Below, one piece after another: positions 10,743 to 22,519 of a stretch of 64,000 nucleotides of DNA. The first letter of the stretch is position 1. Each line of letters begins with the position of its first letter. The stretch is taken from the NCBI RefSeq assembly GCF_009727055.1, contig NC_052357.1:83904871-83968870 (forward strand), given 5' to 3'. Below the pieces are notes generated by a model, which searched no databases, had not been told where the DNA came from, and saw only the letters and a list, made by a program, of their open reading frames with translations. This DNA comes from Benincasa hispida. Taxonomy: Eukaryota > Streptophyta > Magnoliopsida > Cucurbitales > Cucurbitaceae. Both the position numbers and the translations under genes were made by a program.

Positions 10743-12108
10743 TCAACGTGGTGGAGGCGGGTAAATGCCAGAGGGGCCTGAGCCTGAAACTCATGGAAGT
10801 TTGATCAGCCATTTAAGCTGTGGTTTGAATAATTAATGAAGAAACGAAAATGTACCTGGTGGAGGTGGAGGATGAATTGGGTACTGTGATAAAGGGTAGC
10901 CTGCAGGGGGAGCCGATGGTGGAGAACCATACGGCCGGAATTGGGACCAGAGAGCGGCGGGTCTTGTGCTATTTGGCTGCGTTGGGCTCGACGGCGGAAG
11001 GGCACCATACGGCAGGAGTTGGGACCAAAGAGTGGTGGGTCCTGTGCCATTTGGCTGTATTGGCCTCGGCGGCGGAGCGGCATCATACGGTAGGAGTTGG
11101 TACAAAATTGGGCGTTGGGTTGCAACTGCTTCTAGAGGAGCCGTAGAATCCAACCTTGGCGCTGGGTAATACGAGTCTTGCCGCTCCAACTACGCCAAAT
11201 CAAAGTCAAAGAAGAAATAACTACTATTGTACTTATAATTGGTCAATAGATAGTTGTATAAGAAATGGAGATTACTCTACAACTGGAAGTGGGAAATTGC
11301 AATGTGAGCCGTATATAGCCTGCAGGCCTGCCATGAAGGCAAACTTAACTTACGGATTGACAATTCAATATATGTTGTTTAAATGAATAAGATAGGAAAG
11401 AAGAGGAGTGTAATTTATTGTTGATTTGTACCTGCCATCTGTCTTCTGGAGAGTCCAGGTAGACTCAACATAACCATCGGAAGGTAGTTGTTGGAGCTGA
11501 ACTCTAAAGAAACGAACCAGAAAATGAAAGTTTTTTTTATTGTTATATATACAGAACGATACCGCATGTCAGTATAATTAAGGTCGAGTTTTTACCTTAG
11601 AGAGCCAATAACTTCATCGTTTCTTGGGGGTTTATTGGCTAATACCCAAATGTTCAATTCTATAACTCTTTCAGTGAATTCGAAAACGAATTTCTCCTCA
11701 AACACTGGGTGTGTGCCTCTACCTAATGAACCATTCGATTCAGCGTGATTTCCTTTGAATTCCAATTCCAAAGTCCCAACCCAAACGCTTGAAAGTTGTA
11801 AAAACAAAATTAAAAGCATATACGTACCAAAGCATGGTCGGGTCCTCCTTGTGGAATCACCATATTCAAGAACGCACGAGTATTCGGTCGCAAATGGTTC
11901 TGTGTCTTCCAAGTTGTAGCATCGATCAACTGTAGAACCAATGAGAAAAGGGAAAAAGAGAATCGAATCAAGGGAAGGACAATGAAGATTAGAAAGGCTT
12001 TATAAGTGATAATAATTTGTCCCTCCATTAGGATCTAGACTAAAGTAACGTGCCTGTGACCTCAAGCAGTTGTCTAGTTTGCCGTTGCGTTCCTCCCCAG
12101 AATGCCAT
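10743..12108 (-). CDS. C2-domain protein with proline-rich C-terminus (SRC2-like), seven exons
   Basis: Minus-strand exons: 12108-12054, 11929-11828, 11722-11596, 11503-11432, 11327-11276, 11189-10856, 10783-10743; the joined frame is 783 nt, 260 residues, and all phases agree. Residues ~13-135 form a C2 domain: 'LLEVTVDRCYNLEDTEPF', 'YSCVLEYGDSTRRTR', 'HPVFEEKFVFEFTE', 'NDEVIGSLRVQL', 'GYIRLTLQFP'. C2 domains bind membranes, often with Ca2+. The usual Asp-Pro-Tyr after strand 2 reads Thr-Glu-Tyr here, and other loop acids look sparse, so Ca2+ binding is doubtful. The C-terminal half is Pro/Tyr-rich with three 26-residue repeats, like plant SRC2-type proteins. Intron 1 has a GC donor (ACAG|GCACGT); the GT six bases upstream would break phase and lose a C2 strand. 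Donor choice for intron 5 (AGA|GTAATC) rests on keeping the proline-rich frame. Confidence 0.85.
10927..11160 (-). repeat. Three 78-bp tandem repeats in the proline-rich exon
   Basis: The string around CCATAC recurs at 10927, 11005 and, as TCATAC, at 11083, exactly 78 bp apart. Each unit encodes 26 residues with the theme 'L..QLLPYGA.PP…QPN'. The period is a multiple of three, so copy-number change keeps the frame. Sibling copies differ at several positions, so the duplication is not recent. Confidence 0.8.
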
Positions 12109-15100
12109 TAACTTCTGCCAAATTCTTAAAATATATTTGCAGTTTGGTTTTCTGGGTAAACGTAGTTACAGAAAATGAAGACAACTCTGGGATTTGTCAA
12201 ATTTTTTTCACTCTGTTTCGATTGCTTGTGTTCGTCAAAGACGCGTTTAAGAGGAAATGTGAAAGAAGGTGGGAGTGGAAGGAAATTCGAGAATTTTTCT
12301 TTGCCATATTTCAAGCTAATTAAATAATCTAAGTTTGTGAAGTCAACTTGTAAGAAGGATTCTCTAGGATATGTTTAATTCATTTTGTAGATTGTTTAAT
12401 ATAGGAGGAAAGTGTCAGCGCTGAAATTTGTCTAAACTCCAAAATTCCACTCTCATTTGGCTGGCAATTCCTAATCAGGATCTCACCTATCATTATTCAT
12501 TTTTTTCTAGTCAGAATTTTAAAGCATATTCGAACATTATTTATGAAACTTTTAGCCGAGTAGAAAATAAACACGGATCTAAAACCAATTTTAAAATTCA
12601 ATTTTTTATTAAAATTTTTCAAATATTTTTGTATGATGTGATTCATTTAAGTAAGGTTGAATTACAAATTTAGTCTCCAAACTTTTACATTGATATAGAA
12701 GTAGGTCTTTAGTAAGTCTTGAAGTTCGTTTTTTCGAACTTCCAATTTATATATATTGGTATGTAATATGTCTAATAAATAACAAAACTTTCAATTTCGT
12801 AGATAAAAAATTTGACCTATTTGATGGTTTTTTCTAAAACAGAAATATTAGATCTGTCCTCTACAGAGTTGAAAATGGATGGTATGTTTAATAATTATTT
12901 GGTTTTATTGGTAAAAAAAATGGAATGTTTCACTATTGAAGGGTTAGGAAATTCGTGACCGATGTGGAAATTCCAGACATATCAAAACCCATCCTAAGAA
13001 AAGAGTATTTGTTCAGACCCTCATACGTGGCTTAAACCTGCACGTTGTGGGGTGTTCAAAAATTATTTTCCACTTTTGGTCGGAATCCTAATTCAAACCT
13101 TTATGCTCAAGTTGGCACGTTGATGTGAGCTTAATGAAGAGATGTTCAATTCCGGTTCCATTCTATTGGGTCAAAGAATGGGCTTGGGCCCAGGCTTCAA
13201 AATACCATCATCTTCCCTTCCTTTTGAGGTACATTACGGATCCAAGTCTTGGGTTAACATTACATATAGACCTATTTTATTTTATTTTATTTTATTGATT
13301 GTTTTCTTTACAATGGTGGGAGATTCAACTCTAACATTGTCAATTGAGATATGCCTATTTTGACTAACTAAATTGATTTTGAATTTTTTTTTTAATACGG
13401 TGGGAGATTTGAACTATGGAGAGCCTCAATCATTGAAGTTCTATTCAAGGTATATTTTTATCTCTATTTTAGAAAAATATATATATTAATAACATGGTTG
13501 ACATTTTATAAGTTGCTACATTTTTTACCTTAAACAGAATTTTCCTAACTTTGGAACCAAAAGAATAGAGACGGTAAAGTTTTGAGGCAAAAGATAGAAG
13601 AGATGGATCAGAATAATCTTATTGAGTGGCCTATTGTATTCGTTGCTAAAGCTTCTACTCCCACTCACAATCTGTCTTGTAATGTGATTGCTTTGCTAAA
13701 CCACTTTTGTGAGTGGAATTATTACTTGTTATTTGTTACTCTTATTCTAGTAACTGAGACAAAGAACCAGAAACCCAAAAGCATTAACCAAGGTTTGGCT
13801 TTGGCTTAGGCCTCGTTCCTGGGCCTAATCGACATGCACGGAAGGTGTTTGTTATAATGCCAAACCCAAAGAGGTGGCAACTGGAGAATGGTGGTAGAGG
13901 GCCAACCCACGGGTCTAGATTAATATCATTGGAGAAGTATAGACCGCCTTCTTTCCCCAAATTACTGTAGCTGTCGACGTATATTTACCTGCTTCAGTAA
14001 TGGGAGGCATCTTCCCAACAATGTGTTTCTTTGGTCACAACCAGTAGCCCCATCTAATGGCCTATTATCCCCGCTTTCAATGTGATAATAAAGGTGCAAT
14101 AAGACATTATCCTTTATTACATAGGGTACTGTTAGCTTGACATTTATGTGGCTGCTTTCAGGTTCAAACATTGCAACTGTGATACATCTCACGGATGGCA
14201 ATTGAATTTATTGCAGCTCTCCATATTGGTTGGGTGAGATCGTCTTTGGTCACTCCTAGTGAATGGACAAAAGATTTTTCCTTTTTCACCTCCCATTTGG
14301 CTGGGCCATGTTCTTTACACTGTTGTAGCATCTTTGAAACCCATTAGATTGAAGATTAGTTATAGATTACTACTTATTTCAGCAATCTTCGTTTGTACAG
14401 TACAGGATAGGGTGTCTGCAAAAAGGTGGAGGGGACATACTGTGAAAGTGCATGGTGCTCCTTTCCCTTCATAAATTCGTGGTGGACCAGTACTTTCTCA
14501 TTTCTTTATGTCTTTCTTTGTTCTTTACTGTGCTAGATTTGTAGAGTCTCAGCATGCTTAATTGGCTGTCTGATAATCAGCTATCACTAACTTTTGAAGT
14601 TTGAAGAAGACATATTATCAGTTTCAACAACATTTAATTGGGCACTTGATTAATTACTTGATGCCAAACAATTGGGACGGATGCAGTATAATTATTGGTT
14701 ATAGTCAAGTCCTTTTGAGTTTAATTAGCCTTAAACATAGAACATTTGCTTGAAAAGTTGTCATTTTCTCATTCATCTATTTATGTACTGTGCAAGAAGG
14801 GTACTTGGCTAGACACTCGTAGCGTTAGTAAACGCAGCCAACTTAGAAAAGAACAATAATTGTTGAAGGGCTAAGGTTGCCGATGGATATATATTATGCC
14901 AGCTAAGCGATGTTGACAAGAGAAGAAGATTTACCTCTCGGAAGGAATCCTTCTATAATAATTTTCTAACCCCCATTTTTTAGGAACCGGTTTCTGTGAT
15001 TTTATGATATTTCTTTATGTCTCCTTCGAGATCTACCGAGTTTTTGTGAAAATTTATTAAATATTTAAGAAGTTAGTTGGCCATGAACGATTCAACTTGA

Positions 15101-16149
15101 ACCCTTCTTGCAGAATATTTAGCAGGCGGGTTTTCAGCAAAGCAATTGATACCATGGATTGCTTCTGTCAAAGTAAATGAAGCATGGAACTTGAGAGAGT
15201 GTGAGAAGACCAGAGCTGTCTTGTGTCTTGTATGGTGGGCCAACATAAGGACGGAGTTTGGTGCAATTTGAATCCAAGGGAGCTTTCGAACTTTTTGCGG
15301 ACCACATCACCTACAATAGACAAATTGTTATGCAGGCATTTGCCGGTAATGAGTGTTAAATGATTTATTTTTTTGGGAAACAGAACCTTGGAATATATAT
15401 GTATTCCTTAACACTTGCATGTTTGGCTATCCTGCCCGTAAATTATATCAGGAAGTTGCATTGGAAAGATCCTCCAACTTTTATTGATGTGCAAAATATG
15501 TATTAGGGAAAATTTGAAATTGTGATTCTATAATGAATTCTATTAAATTTTAATGAGATTTTTGAGTATACATCACTGTCGATCCAAATCAATAGTTGTA
15601 GTAAATCAATAGTTGTAGTAAGTAACTAGACTTTTTAGGCCTCATTTAGTAACAGTTTCGTTTTTTGTTTTTTGTTTTTGAAAATTAAGCTTATTTCCTC
15701 CTCATTTTTTATGATACTTTACATCTTTCTTAAGTACAATAATTGAATTTTTAGTTAAATTCCAAAAACAAAAACAAAATTTTAAAAGCTACTTTTTTAG
15801 TTTTCAAAATATAGTTTGGTTTTTTAAACCATTGGTAAAAAGTAGATAATAAAAAAGAAATTTGTAGATGAGTAGTATCTATAGACTTAATTTTAAAAAA
15901 CAAAAAATCAAAAATTAAATAGTTGTCAAATGAGATCTTAAATTTTAAATTTTTAAATTTTTTGTGGTGGCAAAATCACTACCACAGCATAAATAATATT
16001 GTATAGTATAGCCAGGACTGGGAGGAGGTTGAAGCGTGTTTCCCACTCTAAATGCCAGCGAGTAGGTGTAGTAAGTACCATGATTGCTCTTTCCCATTTA
16101 ATTTGAAGAGAAAGACGAGTACAGAGCCAATCGGTTTTCTTTCAGTAAA
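12109..16149. other. Intergenic region, 4 kb, between divergent C2 and bHLH-MYC_N genes
   Basis: Holds the upstream regions of the flanking genes. It includes an 8-bp perfect hairpin with a T6 loop at 12721-12742, a TTTTA microsatellite at about 13277-13297, and two copies of a 'GGTGGGAGATT' phrase near 13315 and 13400 that suggest old repeat fragments. A Tourist-like MITE lies at 15638-15937, and a 17-bp unit (AATCAATAGTTGTAGTA) is duplicated in tandem near 15588-15621. A 75-codon frame at 13582-13809 resembles nothing I know. No gene is called. Confidence 0.6.
15638..15937. mobile_element. Tourist-like MITE, 300 bp
   Basis: Terminal inverted repeats GGCCTCATTTAGTAACAGTT (left) and the complement of AACTATTTGTCAAATGAGATC-like sequence (right end ...GTTGTCAAATGAGATC) match at most positions. 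The element is flanked on both sides by TTA (15635-15637 and 15938-15940), the duplication typical of PIF/Harbinger MITEs. It encodes nothing. The interior ('TTTTTGTTTTTGAAAATTAAGC') is a repeat I recognise as widespread in cucurbit introns and promoters; that is recollection, not a search. It ends 212 bp upstream of the bHLH-MYC_N gene ATG and so may lie in its promoter. Confidence 0.75.
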
Positions 16150-17801
16150 ATGGAAAGTGGCCTTCCCATGCTTAACTGTCTGTTGCAACACACTTTAAGG
16201 AGTCTGTGTTTGTCTTCAGACTCTTGTAGCTCTACCTCTTCTAAGTGGGTTTATGCCATTTTCTGGAGGATCCTTCCTAGAAACTTTCCTCCTCCCAAGT
16301 AAGCAAACTAAGAATTCAAGTGCCCAAGGAAGTGATGGATGAGTTGTGTTCTATTTCATGAGATATTTTTCCCCTATATACTTTGGTTTGTTGCAGGTGG
16401 GAGTTTGGCGGGAGTGCTCTTGATCGCTCCAAAGGAAACAAGAGGAACTGGTATGTATGGGCAAAGCTGATAATTTTGTTGGATATCTTGGCTGCTTGGG
16501 GAGTTTATGAGTTGGTTTTATTTCAGGATTCTTGTTTGGGAAGATGGATTTTGTGATTTCCACGAATGTGAAAGAGCAGCAAGTGGGTGTATTACAGGGA
16601 GGTTTGGAGTTGATCTCTTCTTCAAAATGTCTCATGAGGTTTACAGTTATGGAGAAGGGTGAGAGAATTCATACATTCATTTAGATTATTTGGAAAGTTC
16701 TACAGTCTTGTTTTATCAATCTATATGCCCCTGGTTGCAGGTTAGTGGGAAAGGTTGGAGCAGATAATAGTCATAAATGGGTTTTCAGAGATAACACAAC
16801 TGAAAGTGATCCGAACCTCATCTCCTCGTGGAACTCATCCATTGAGCCTGTAAGAGATTTTTTTTTCTCTCCTTTTTTTTTTCTTTTTCCATTTTGAGGG
16901 AAAAGAATGTCAGTTCAATTCTAGCTTCCTCGACCTTTCCACTTTATTCATGTACAGCAACCTCGGGCGTGGGAATCTCAATTTAAATCAGGCATTCAGG
17001 TTACTATTCTACAAACTTAGCTTGCTACAAGCAAAACACTGCAGTATAAATTATCACTTCCAGCTTATCAGAACCTCTTGTTGTAGACAATTGCAGTCAT
17101 TGCTGTACGAGAAGGCGTAGTTCAACTGGGCTCTTTTGATAAGGTTTGCTTTATTTTTCCTTCTCTTAGGTAATTTCTTGCCAAGCTACACAGATTGATG
17201 GCTTTTTTTGCAGGTCCCGGAAGATCTCAATTTAGTCATTAATGTACAGAGGAAATTCAGCTACCTGCATAGCATGCCGGGTATCTTTGCGGTTCAAAGG
17301 CCCTACCTCCCTAGCCAACATCCATACGTTTTAAAGCCAGATGTCCAGATGATCGAAAACCAATCTACTGGGTTGAAGAGATTGTTCAGCTCTATGCTTG
17401 ATGAATCTCCTATCAAATCCATCAAATTAGGCTGGAACAACCCACAACATTCCTTGGCCACTGGATCGCCAGTGTGGCCAATCCCACCTCTTCTTCCTTC
17501 CACTTCATGCGGCCTTGGAACTTTTAAAGCGAAGTTTCCATCTAATAGCACCCCATCTTGTGACATCGATGATCGTCCTGACCCAGTCCAACTCATGTCC
17601 ATTAACCACCCACACCCGAGTACAATAAAAGCTTCTAACTCAGACGTAATAATAGAAACCTCCAACAAGTTAGATGCAGCTCAAGAAACAGAAAAGAAAC
17701 GAAATTTCTTAAACCCAAGTCGGCAGTATGAAGATGGGGTGGTGACAGAGTTGGTATTCAGACTTGGAGAGACAACCCAGAATGGTCAAAATCTGAATTA
17801 A
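16150..17801 (+). CDS. bHLH-MYC_N domain regulator (RSS3-like; 'WNK-related' family), seven exons
   Basis: Exons: 16150-16298, 16397-16450, 16527-16658, 16741-16849, 16958-16999, 17087-17143, 17214-17801; all introns are GT-AG and short (73-108 bp). The joined frame is 1131 nt, 376 residues. Residues ~5-190 form the bHLH-MYC/R2R3-MYB N-terminal domain: 'WVYAIFWRILPRNFPPPKW', 'RNWILVWEDGFCDF', 'EVYSYGEGLVGKV', 'QTIAVIAVREGVVQLGSF'. No basic helix-loop-helix follows; the last ~190 residues are low-complexity and Ser/Pro-rich. In MYC factors and rice RSS3 this domain binds JAZ/MYB-type partners, so a nuclear co-regulator role is likely. Arabidopsis relatives (At1g60060, At5g53900) are often labelled 'WNK kinase-related', but no kinase motif is present here. 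The ATG has A at -3 and G at +4. Confidence 0.93.
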
Positions 17802-20800
17802 TTAGGAAAAGTACCCTTGCAATGGCATTAATTGTCACAAAAAGGATGAGTTTGGTACTTGCATGGATTTGGATGGTTGGTTAGCAATTAGCATGCACCC
17901 AAATTGTATAATCACCGTTTTTTTAGTATCTGTTAATAAAAATATCTAGCTCCTAAAGTAGTTTAATTATCAAACAAAGATGGCTTTATCTTTCATTTGT
18001 GTCTCTCTTAAGTTATTAGAGGAGCAAGCTGAATGGTGGGAAATGCCTCTCACCTCTCAGGCGTAGTAATTGAATCTGAAAGCACAATTGAATTGGATTA
18101 TGGCATTGGTTCCTTTGCTGCATTATCTGCAGTATTAAAAGGAGTTCGATTAGAAGATCAAAGTGAATATATGTGACAGTGATGATAAAGGGATGCATCC
18201 ACTCATTAAGGGCAGAGTGGGGCTCCACTCCGGTGGTCTATCCCAATCCTTCCTGCAGGTAGTAGTAGTGCACCACAGGCAATGGTCCCCGGAAACAAAT
18301 TGGAAGAGAGAAACATGACAAGAGAGTGTTAGAATTTGGATCAAGTTGTCTTTGACATATGAATACCATCACCCGACACAATGGATGGTCCTAGCTTTAA
18401 GTTTTCTTTTTTCTTTTTTCCTTTTTCCTTTTCATCTTCATGGGGCTATGATATGAATACGAGTTGCTTGTGGGGCTGCTTCCTATTTAATTGAAAGCTG
18501 TTGATGACTCCTATTGTCTTTGCTAAGATCTTTGGAAAATGATTTTCTTTCTCTCGGGTCTTGTGGGAATTATTTAGATGCTACTTTTGTTGCCTAGATA
18601 TTTCAATGTTGGAATGATGCTATGACGTGGGTAGAGAGAGTTATTTAACACTATTTTTTGTCTCCTCTTTTTTTCTATTTTAAATTTGTTTTTTTGTTTT
18701 AAGTTTTTCTGAAGGAAGACTCTTGATTGTCTAATTTGTAATTGGATTGTGGTCATTGAAGTGTTGCAGAAATAACTTTTGTTATAAGTGAAAAAGTTGA
18801 AATAGGCAATCGCTTGTCTATTCTTTCTTCTTCGTTTTTGTTTTCTATTTATTTTTTTGGGGACAAGACATGACTTTTGGTGGACTTTTTCTATTATAGG
18901 TCAGATTGTTTCCATCATTTTATTTTCTTCAATCACCTATTTCTGTTATGTGCATTGATATTACAAATTATCATGTAACAGTAGGACTAATGATGCCACA
19001 TCTTTAACATCATTTTTGGCAACTCTTTTCTGGCCTCTTTTATTTGTCTATTATGCATTATAATGACCCTTGTTCTTGTATTTAAATTTGGTTAAATACT
19101 GTTTTGGTTAACTTTACTTTATTCATTTTGATCCATTTATTTTTTTTTTTTTTTAAATGAATTTCTTGGGTGAAAAATAGTGGAGACCCAAAAGCTTGGG
19201 CCCAATCTAGGCCCATCAAGCCCATGAGTCACCAAATAGGAAAGTCCCTTTTCTCCGCCGATGAGACCGAGCTGTGGTAGGTTGCTGACTGCCAAAAGAC
19301 AAAAAGTGAGAGATGAACCCCACTATTAAGGTAAAAAGATGGGTAAACAAGGAATAACATATTTTAACTTTTCATTTGTAAAAATAGCAAATCAACATTT
19401 TATTTGTAAAACTAGTAAAATAAATTAAAAATAAAAAATAAACGAATTTATAAAAGTCTAAACTACCTCTAGCCACACCAATGAGATTGCAATTGACTTA
19501 CTAAGAAATATTCGTAATTACACTGTAATTAAAATAAACATCTAGAGGTTATCTGTTGGTCTTACTCTGAATACCGCATCGACCTCTTCTCCAACCAGGT
19601 TGATGCCATTTTCCTCTCCAAAATCGGCTTCTCTACCAAATAGTAGTGACACCTCCGATTTGAATTCTGTCTTCATCCCTTGCTTTGTTAGGCATGGCCC
19701 CCTCTCCTTCCACTGGGCGTGGCTTTCTCTCCTTTTACCAATACTTCACCATCAGTTTGATTTTGGCTCCTTCTCCATCGGCTTCATTTATTGCGCCTTC
19801 AAAGCCACTAATGATCACTCCAGTTCCATCTTCTTCTATCTCAACTCCTCCGACATAGGCTCGGTCGTCAACCTTAACTCCTAACAATGGTGCTACCGTG
19901 AATAGAATCACTGTCTCTAAATCTACCATCGCAACCATAATTTCAACCACCCTACTACTTCAAATGTGATTGGTCTGTCTTCACTCTTCGTCCTAAATTT
20001 TTCAAACTAATTAAAAAAATTGATATTTGATTGTATAAAATTTTTAAACTAATTAGAAAAATCAAAATACAAAAACATAAAATAAGTTGAAAAAAGATTA
20101 AAAGAAATCAAAACAAATAAATAAAATTATATTTGAAAAATATGATTTAGTTTTGATATTTGAAAAAAAAATTAACAATATGATTTGATGATTTAAAATA
20201 GTGGAGATATTTTAAGAGAAAATAAAGATGTATGATAAAAGATACGTGCAAAGAAAAAAATTAGTTACTCTCTAATTCGGATGAGGGATTTGTAATCATA
20301 AATGTCTTTTGAAAGTTTTTTTTGCTGTACTTCCAATGAGATATTTACATGACCTACAAATACATTGTAATTAGTCTATAAACTATGCCCAACAAATACA
20401 CAAACTTAAAAATAAATACACTACAATTGAAAGTCAATCAACCCAACCTTCTAAATCGCTTTTGAACTACCCAAAATTCTGTAACAATACTTTTTCTTGT
20501 TCTAGACCCAAAATAATAGTTTAGAAAGTGAGGGTTGGGTTGATGAAAACTTTATCTAAATAATTGCATTCATGGAGAAAAAACCAATTTAGATTGGAGC
20601 ATGAAAATCCCAATTAAAAAACGTACATTGAAATTGCTAACTAATTATGATGTGGTGTTGATGTCCATCGTGGAGATCTCATGAACAGAAGAAAAACAAA
20701 CAATATTCGGCGGTGGTACATTCTTCCTTGATCGAATCTGTCAAGGTGGGTTTAAGACCTCTAAGGCAAACTAGTTAATACCAACACCATCCATATGCTT

Positions 20801-21085
20801 GCCTTACCGAAGTTCAATTAAGTCGAGCCTTTTATTTATGCGCCAGTGGATTTGGTCGATTAAGTCAAGCCTCCAAAGTAGACTTGTCGTCGATTGAGAA
20901 CAAAAAATAAAAAATCAATAAAAAAAGATGAAAATTGAAAAAGATTTGTTCGAAGCAATAGAAATTTCAATAAATCGGAAGTCATGATAGTGACTATTTT
21001 CATCCCACTTACCATTGAATAAAACTATTAAACGTTGAACAACCATAACAAGAAAGAGTTAAGTATAGAGGATGAAGAAAGCTAG
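17802..21085. other. Intergenic region, 3.3 kb, before the transposon block
   Basis: Begins with the bHLH-MYC_N gene 3' UTR. The rest is AT-rich with T runs (e.g. near 19140-19154). A GC-richer patch at about 19580-19960 has open frames on both strands but no motif I recognise; it may be an old gene or transposon fragment. No RNA gene seen. Confidence 0.55.
17935..17940 (+). promoter_or_regulatory. Candidate polyadenylation signal AATAAA
   Basis: AATAAA lies 134 bp after the stop codon of the bHLH-MYC_N gene, a normal 3' UTR distance in plants. Plant signals are loose, so this is suggestive only. Confidence 0.45.
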
Positions 21086-22519
21086 TGATGTGCAATGGTT
21101 ATGCACAAACGAATGCGGTCAAGTTATAATATATTAAAACGGCTTAAGAGGTAAAGTATCGTTCTCAAGGATCAAACAAACAACTTTCACTTAACTCAAT
21201 CATATTTTATTACATATTTCAGAATACTTAACTCAATCATGGAATACTTAACAAATATTTTATTACATATTTCAGAATACTTAAGTATTGTCTTAGCAGC
21301 AAGATAAGACAACCAAATGTAATTTCAGAATTAAGAGTGTTCCAAGGTGTTGATTTTCATTACATATTTTATTGAACAATACTTAACTCAATCATGGAAT
21401 TAAGCAAATACCGTTTATCTAATTCTAGAAACAAATTTCCAAATTGTCATCTTTCGAGAAAAAATCTTTCTCATGCAATTCTAAATGATAATAACGTCCT
21501 GATATCAAATTAAAACCCATGCCATTAAACATTGTCATCATCAACTTTTACTACTCCCCTAACTACGTACATGATAGGTTAATAACAATTTAATGGTACA
21601 AGTTCAATTAAATATACAATCTACGGAATTGAACATTCAATCTAACATTTATTGATGACCAATCAAAATCAATTAAAATAGTAACATTAAAAGATAAATA
21701 GCTATGCTATTCCATGAAATTCCTAAATATTAACTCAAATCCATATATAAATCCAACAACACCCTAAAACAAAGAGTCTAGCCATTCATGGTTCTCAAGA
21801 ACATATTCTAATACAAAATCGATAGTATTCCAGTAGAGAAAAAGAAAGAATCAGAGAAAATCTCATCCAAAATGCTTCTCCTTTGGTGGAAGTCGCCAGT
21901 CTTCTCTCTGTTAGCACGTCGAGAAATTGAACGATCTCACAATCAGTCTTCATTCTCTACTATTGGACAAGCTCTCGCTTTTTGGTCTCAAAATTAGGTT
22001 TGAATGTCTTCCAATTAGATCAGAATTCGCCCCTGTGTTTAGAATTGTCAAATTAATTAGAAGGTCGAAAATGTGGCACAAAATCCTTACCAAAATTATC
22101 AGATTTTTCAAATAAGGAAAGTCAACATCGCGATGCTTCGACACAGCGTTGCAATGCTGATCTGATTCTTTCGAAGTGTTGCAACGCACAGGCTTAGCAT
22201 TGTAACGTTGCATACTTTAATGCAGCTACTGCATTCTGTCGTTAATCACTACTTCACGTCAATGCTACGACCAATGTTACAATGCTCCTCTGTCTTTTAA
22301 TGCATAGTATTTTTCCTCTATTTTCTTCACTCCCTTTGGTCTATTGCTCGATTTTGACTCCTTTAAGTCTAATTTAGTTCTTTTTAGCTTAATTTGAGTA
22401 TAATTAACTTATTGATTATAAATCCTGAAAATCACTAGCAAACACGTCAACTCAGATAAAAATGCATTAAAAACAATCCTAAATCTAACACAAATAATGC
22501 ACATTTTATGTGCATTTCA
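21086..22519 (-). repeat. 3' LTR of the Athila-like element
   Basis: In minus orientation it begins TGAAATGCACAT directly after a purine-rich tract (TTAAGTTTAGGGTGGTG) and ends ...TTGCACATCA, giving TG...CA ends. Length 1434 bp. It carries near-copies of the palindrome GCGTTGCAACGC at 22146-22157 and 22176-22187, and local direct repeats (ATTTTATTACATATTTCAGAA near 21205 and 21258). The left flank is GCTAG; the matching duplication would be at the far 5' end, not visible here. The left boundary is inferred from the terminal-repeat match only. Confidence 0.65.

Noticed and set aside
10927..11160. Regularly spaced 78-bp repeats as a CRISPR array
   Set aside because: They are coding repeats in a plant exon without distinct spacers.
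10850..11169. Plus-strand glycine-rich frames opposite the proline-rich exon
   Set aside because: Complement of the proline-rich repeats of the C2 gene; splice structure and homology favour the minus strand.
13582..13809. 75-codon plus-strand frame as a gene
   Set aside because: Composition changes abruptly within it, no homologous motif and no exon partners.
16150..17801. Calling the bHLH-MYC_N gene a WNK protein kinase
   Set aside because: No glycine loop, catalytic loop or Asp-Phe-Gly motif is present; the label is an inherited database name.
19600..19950. Possible gene at the GC-richer patch
   Set aside because: Open frames on both strands but no recognisable motif, no splice structure and no neighbour support.
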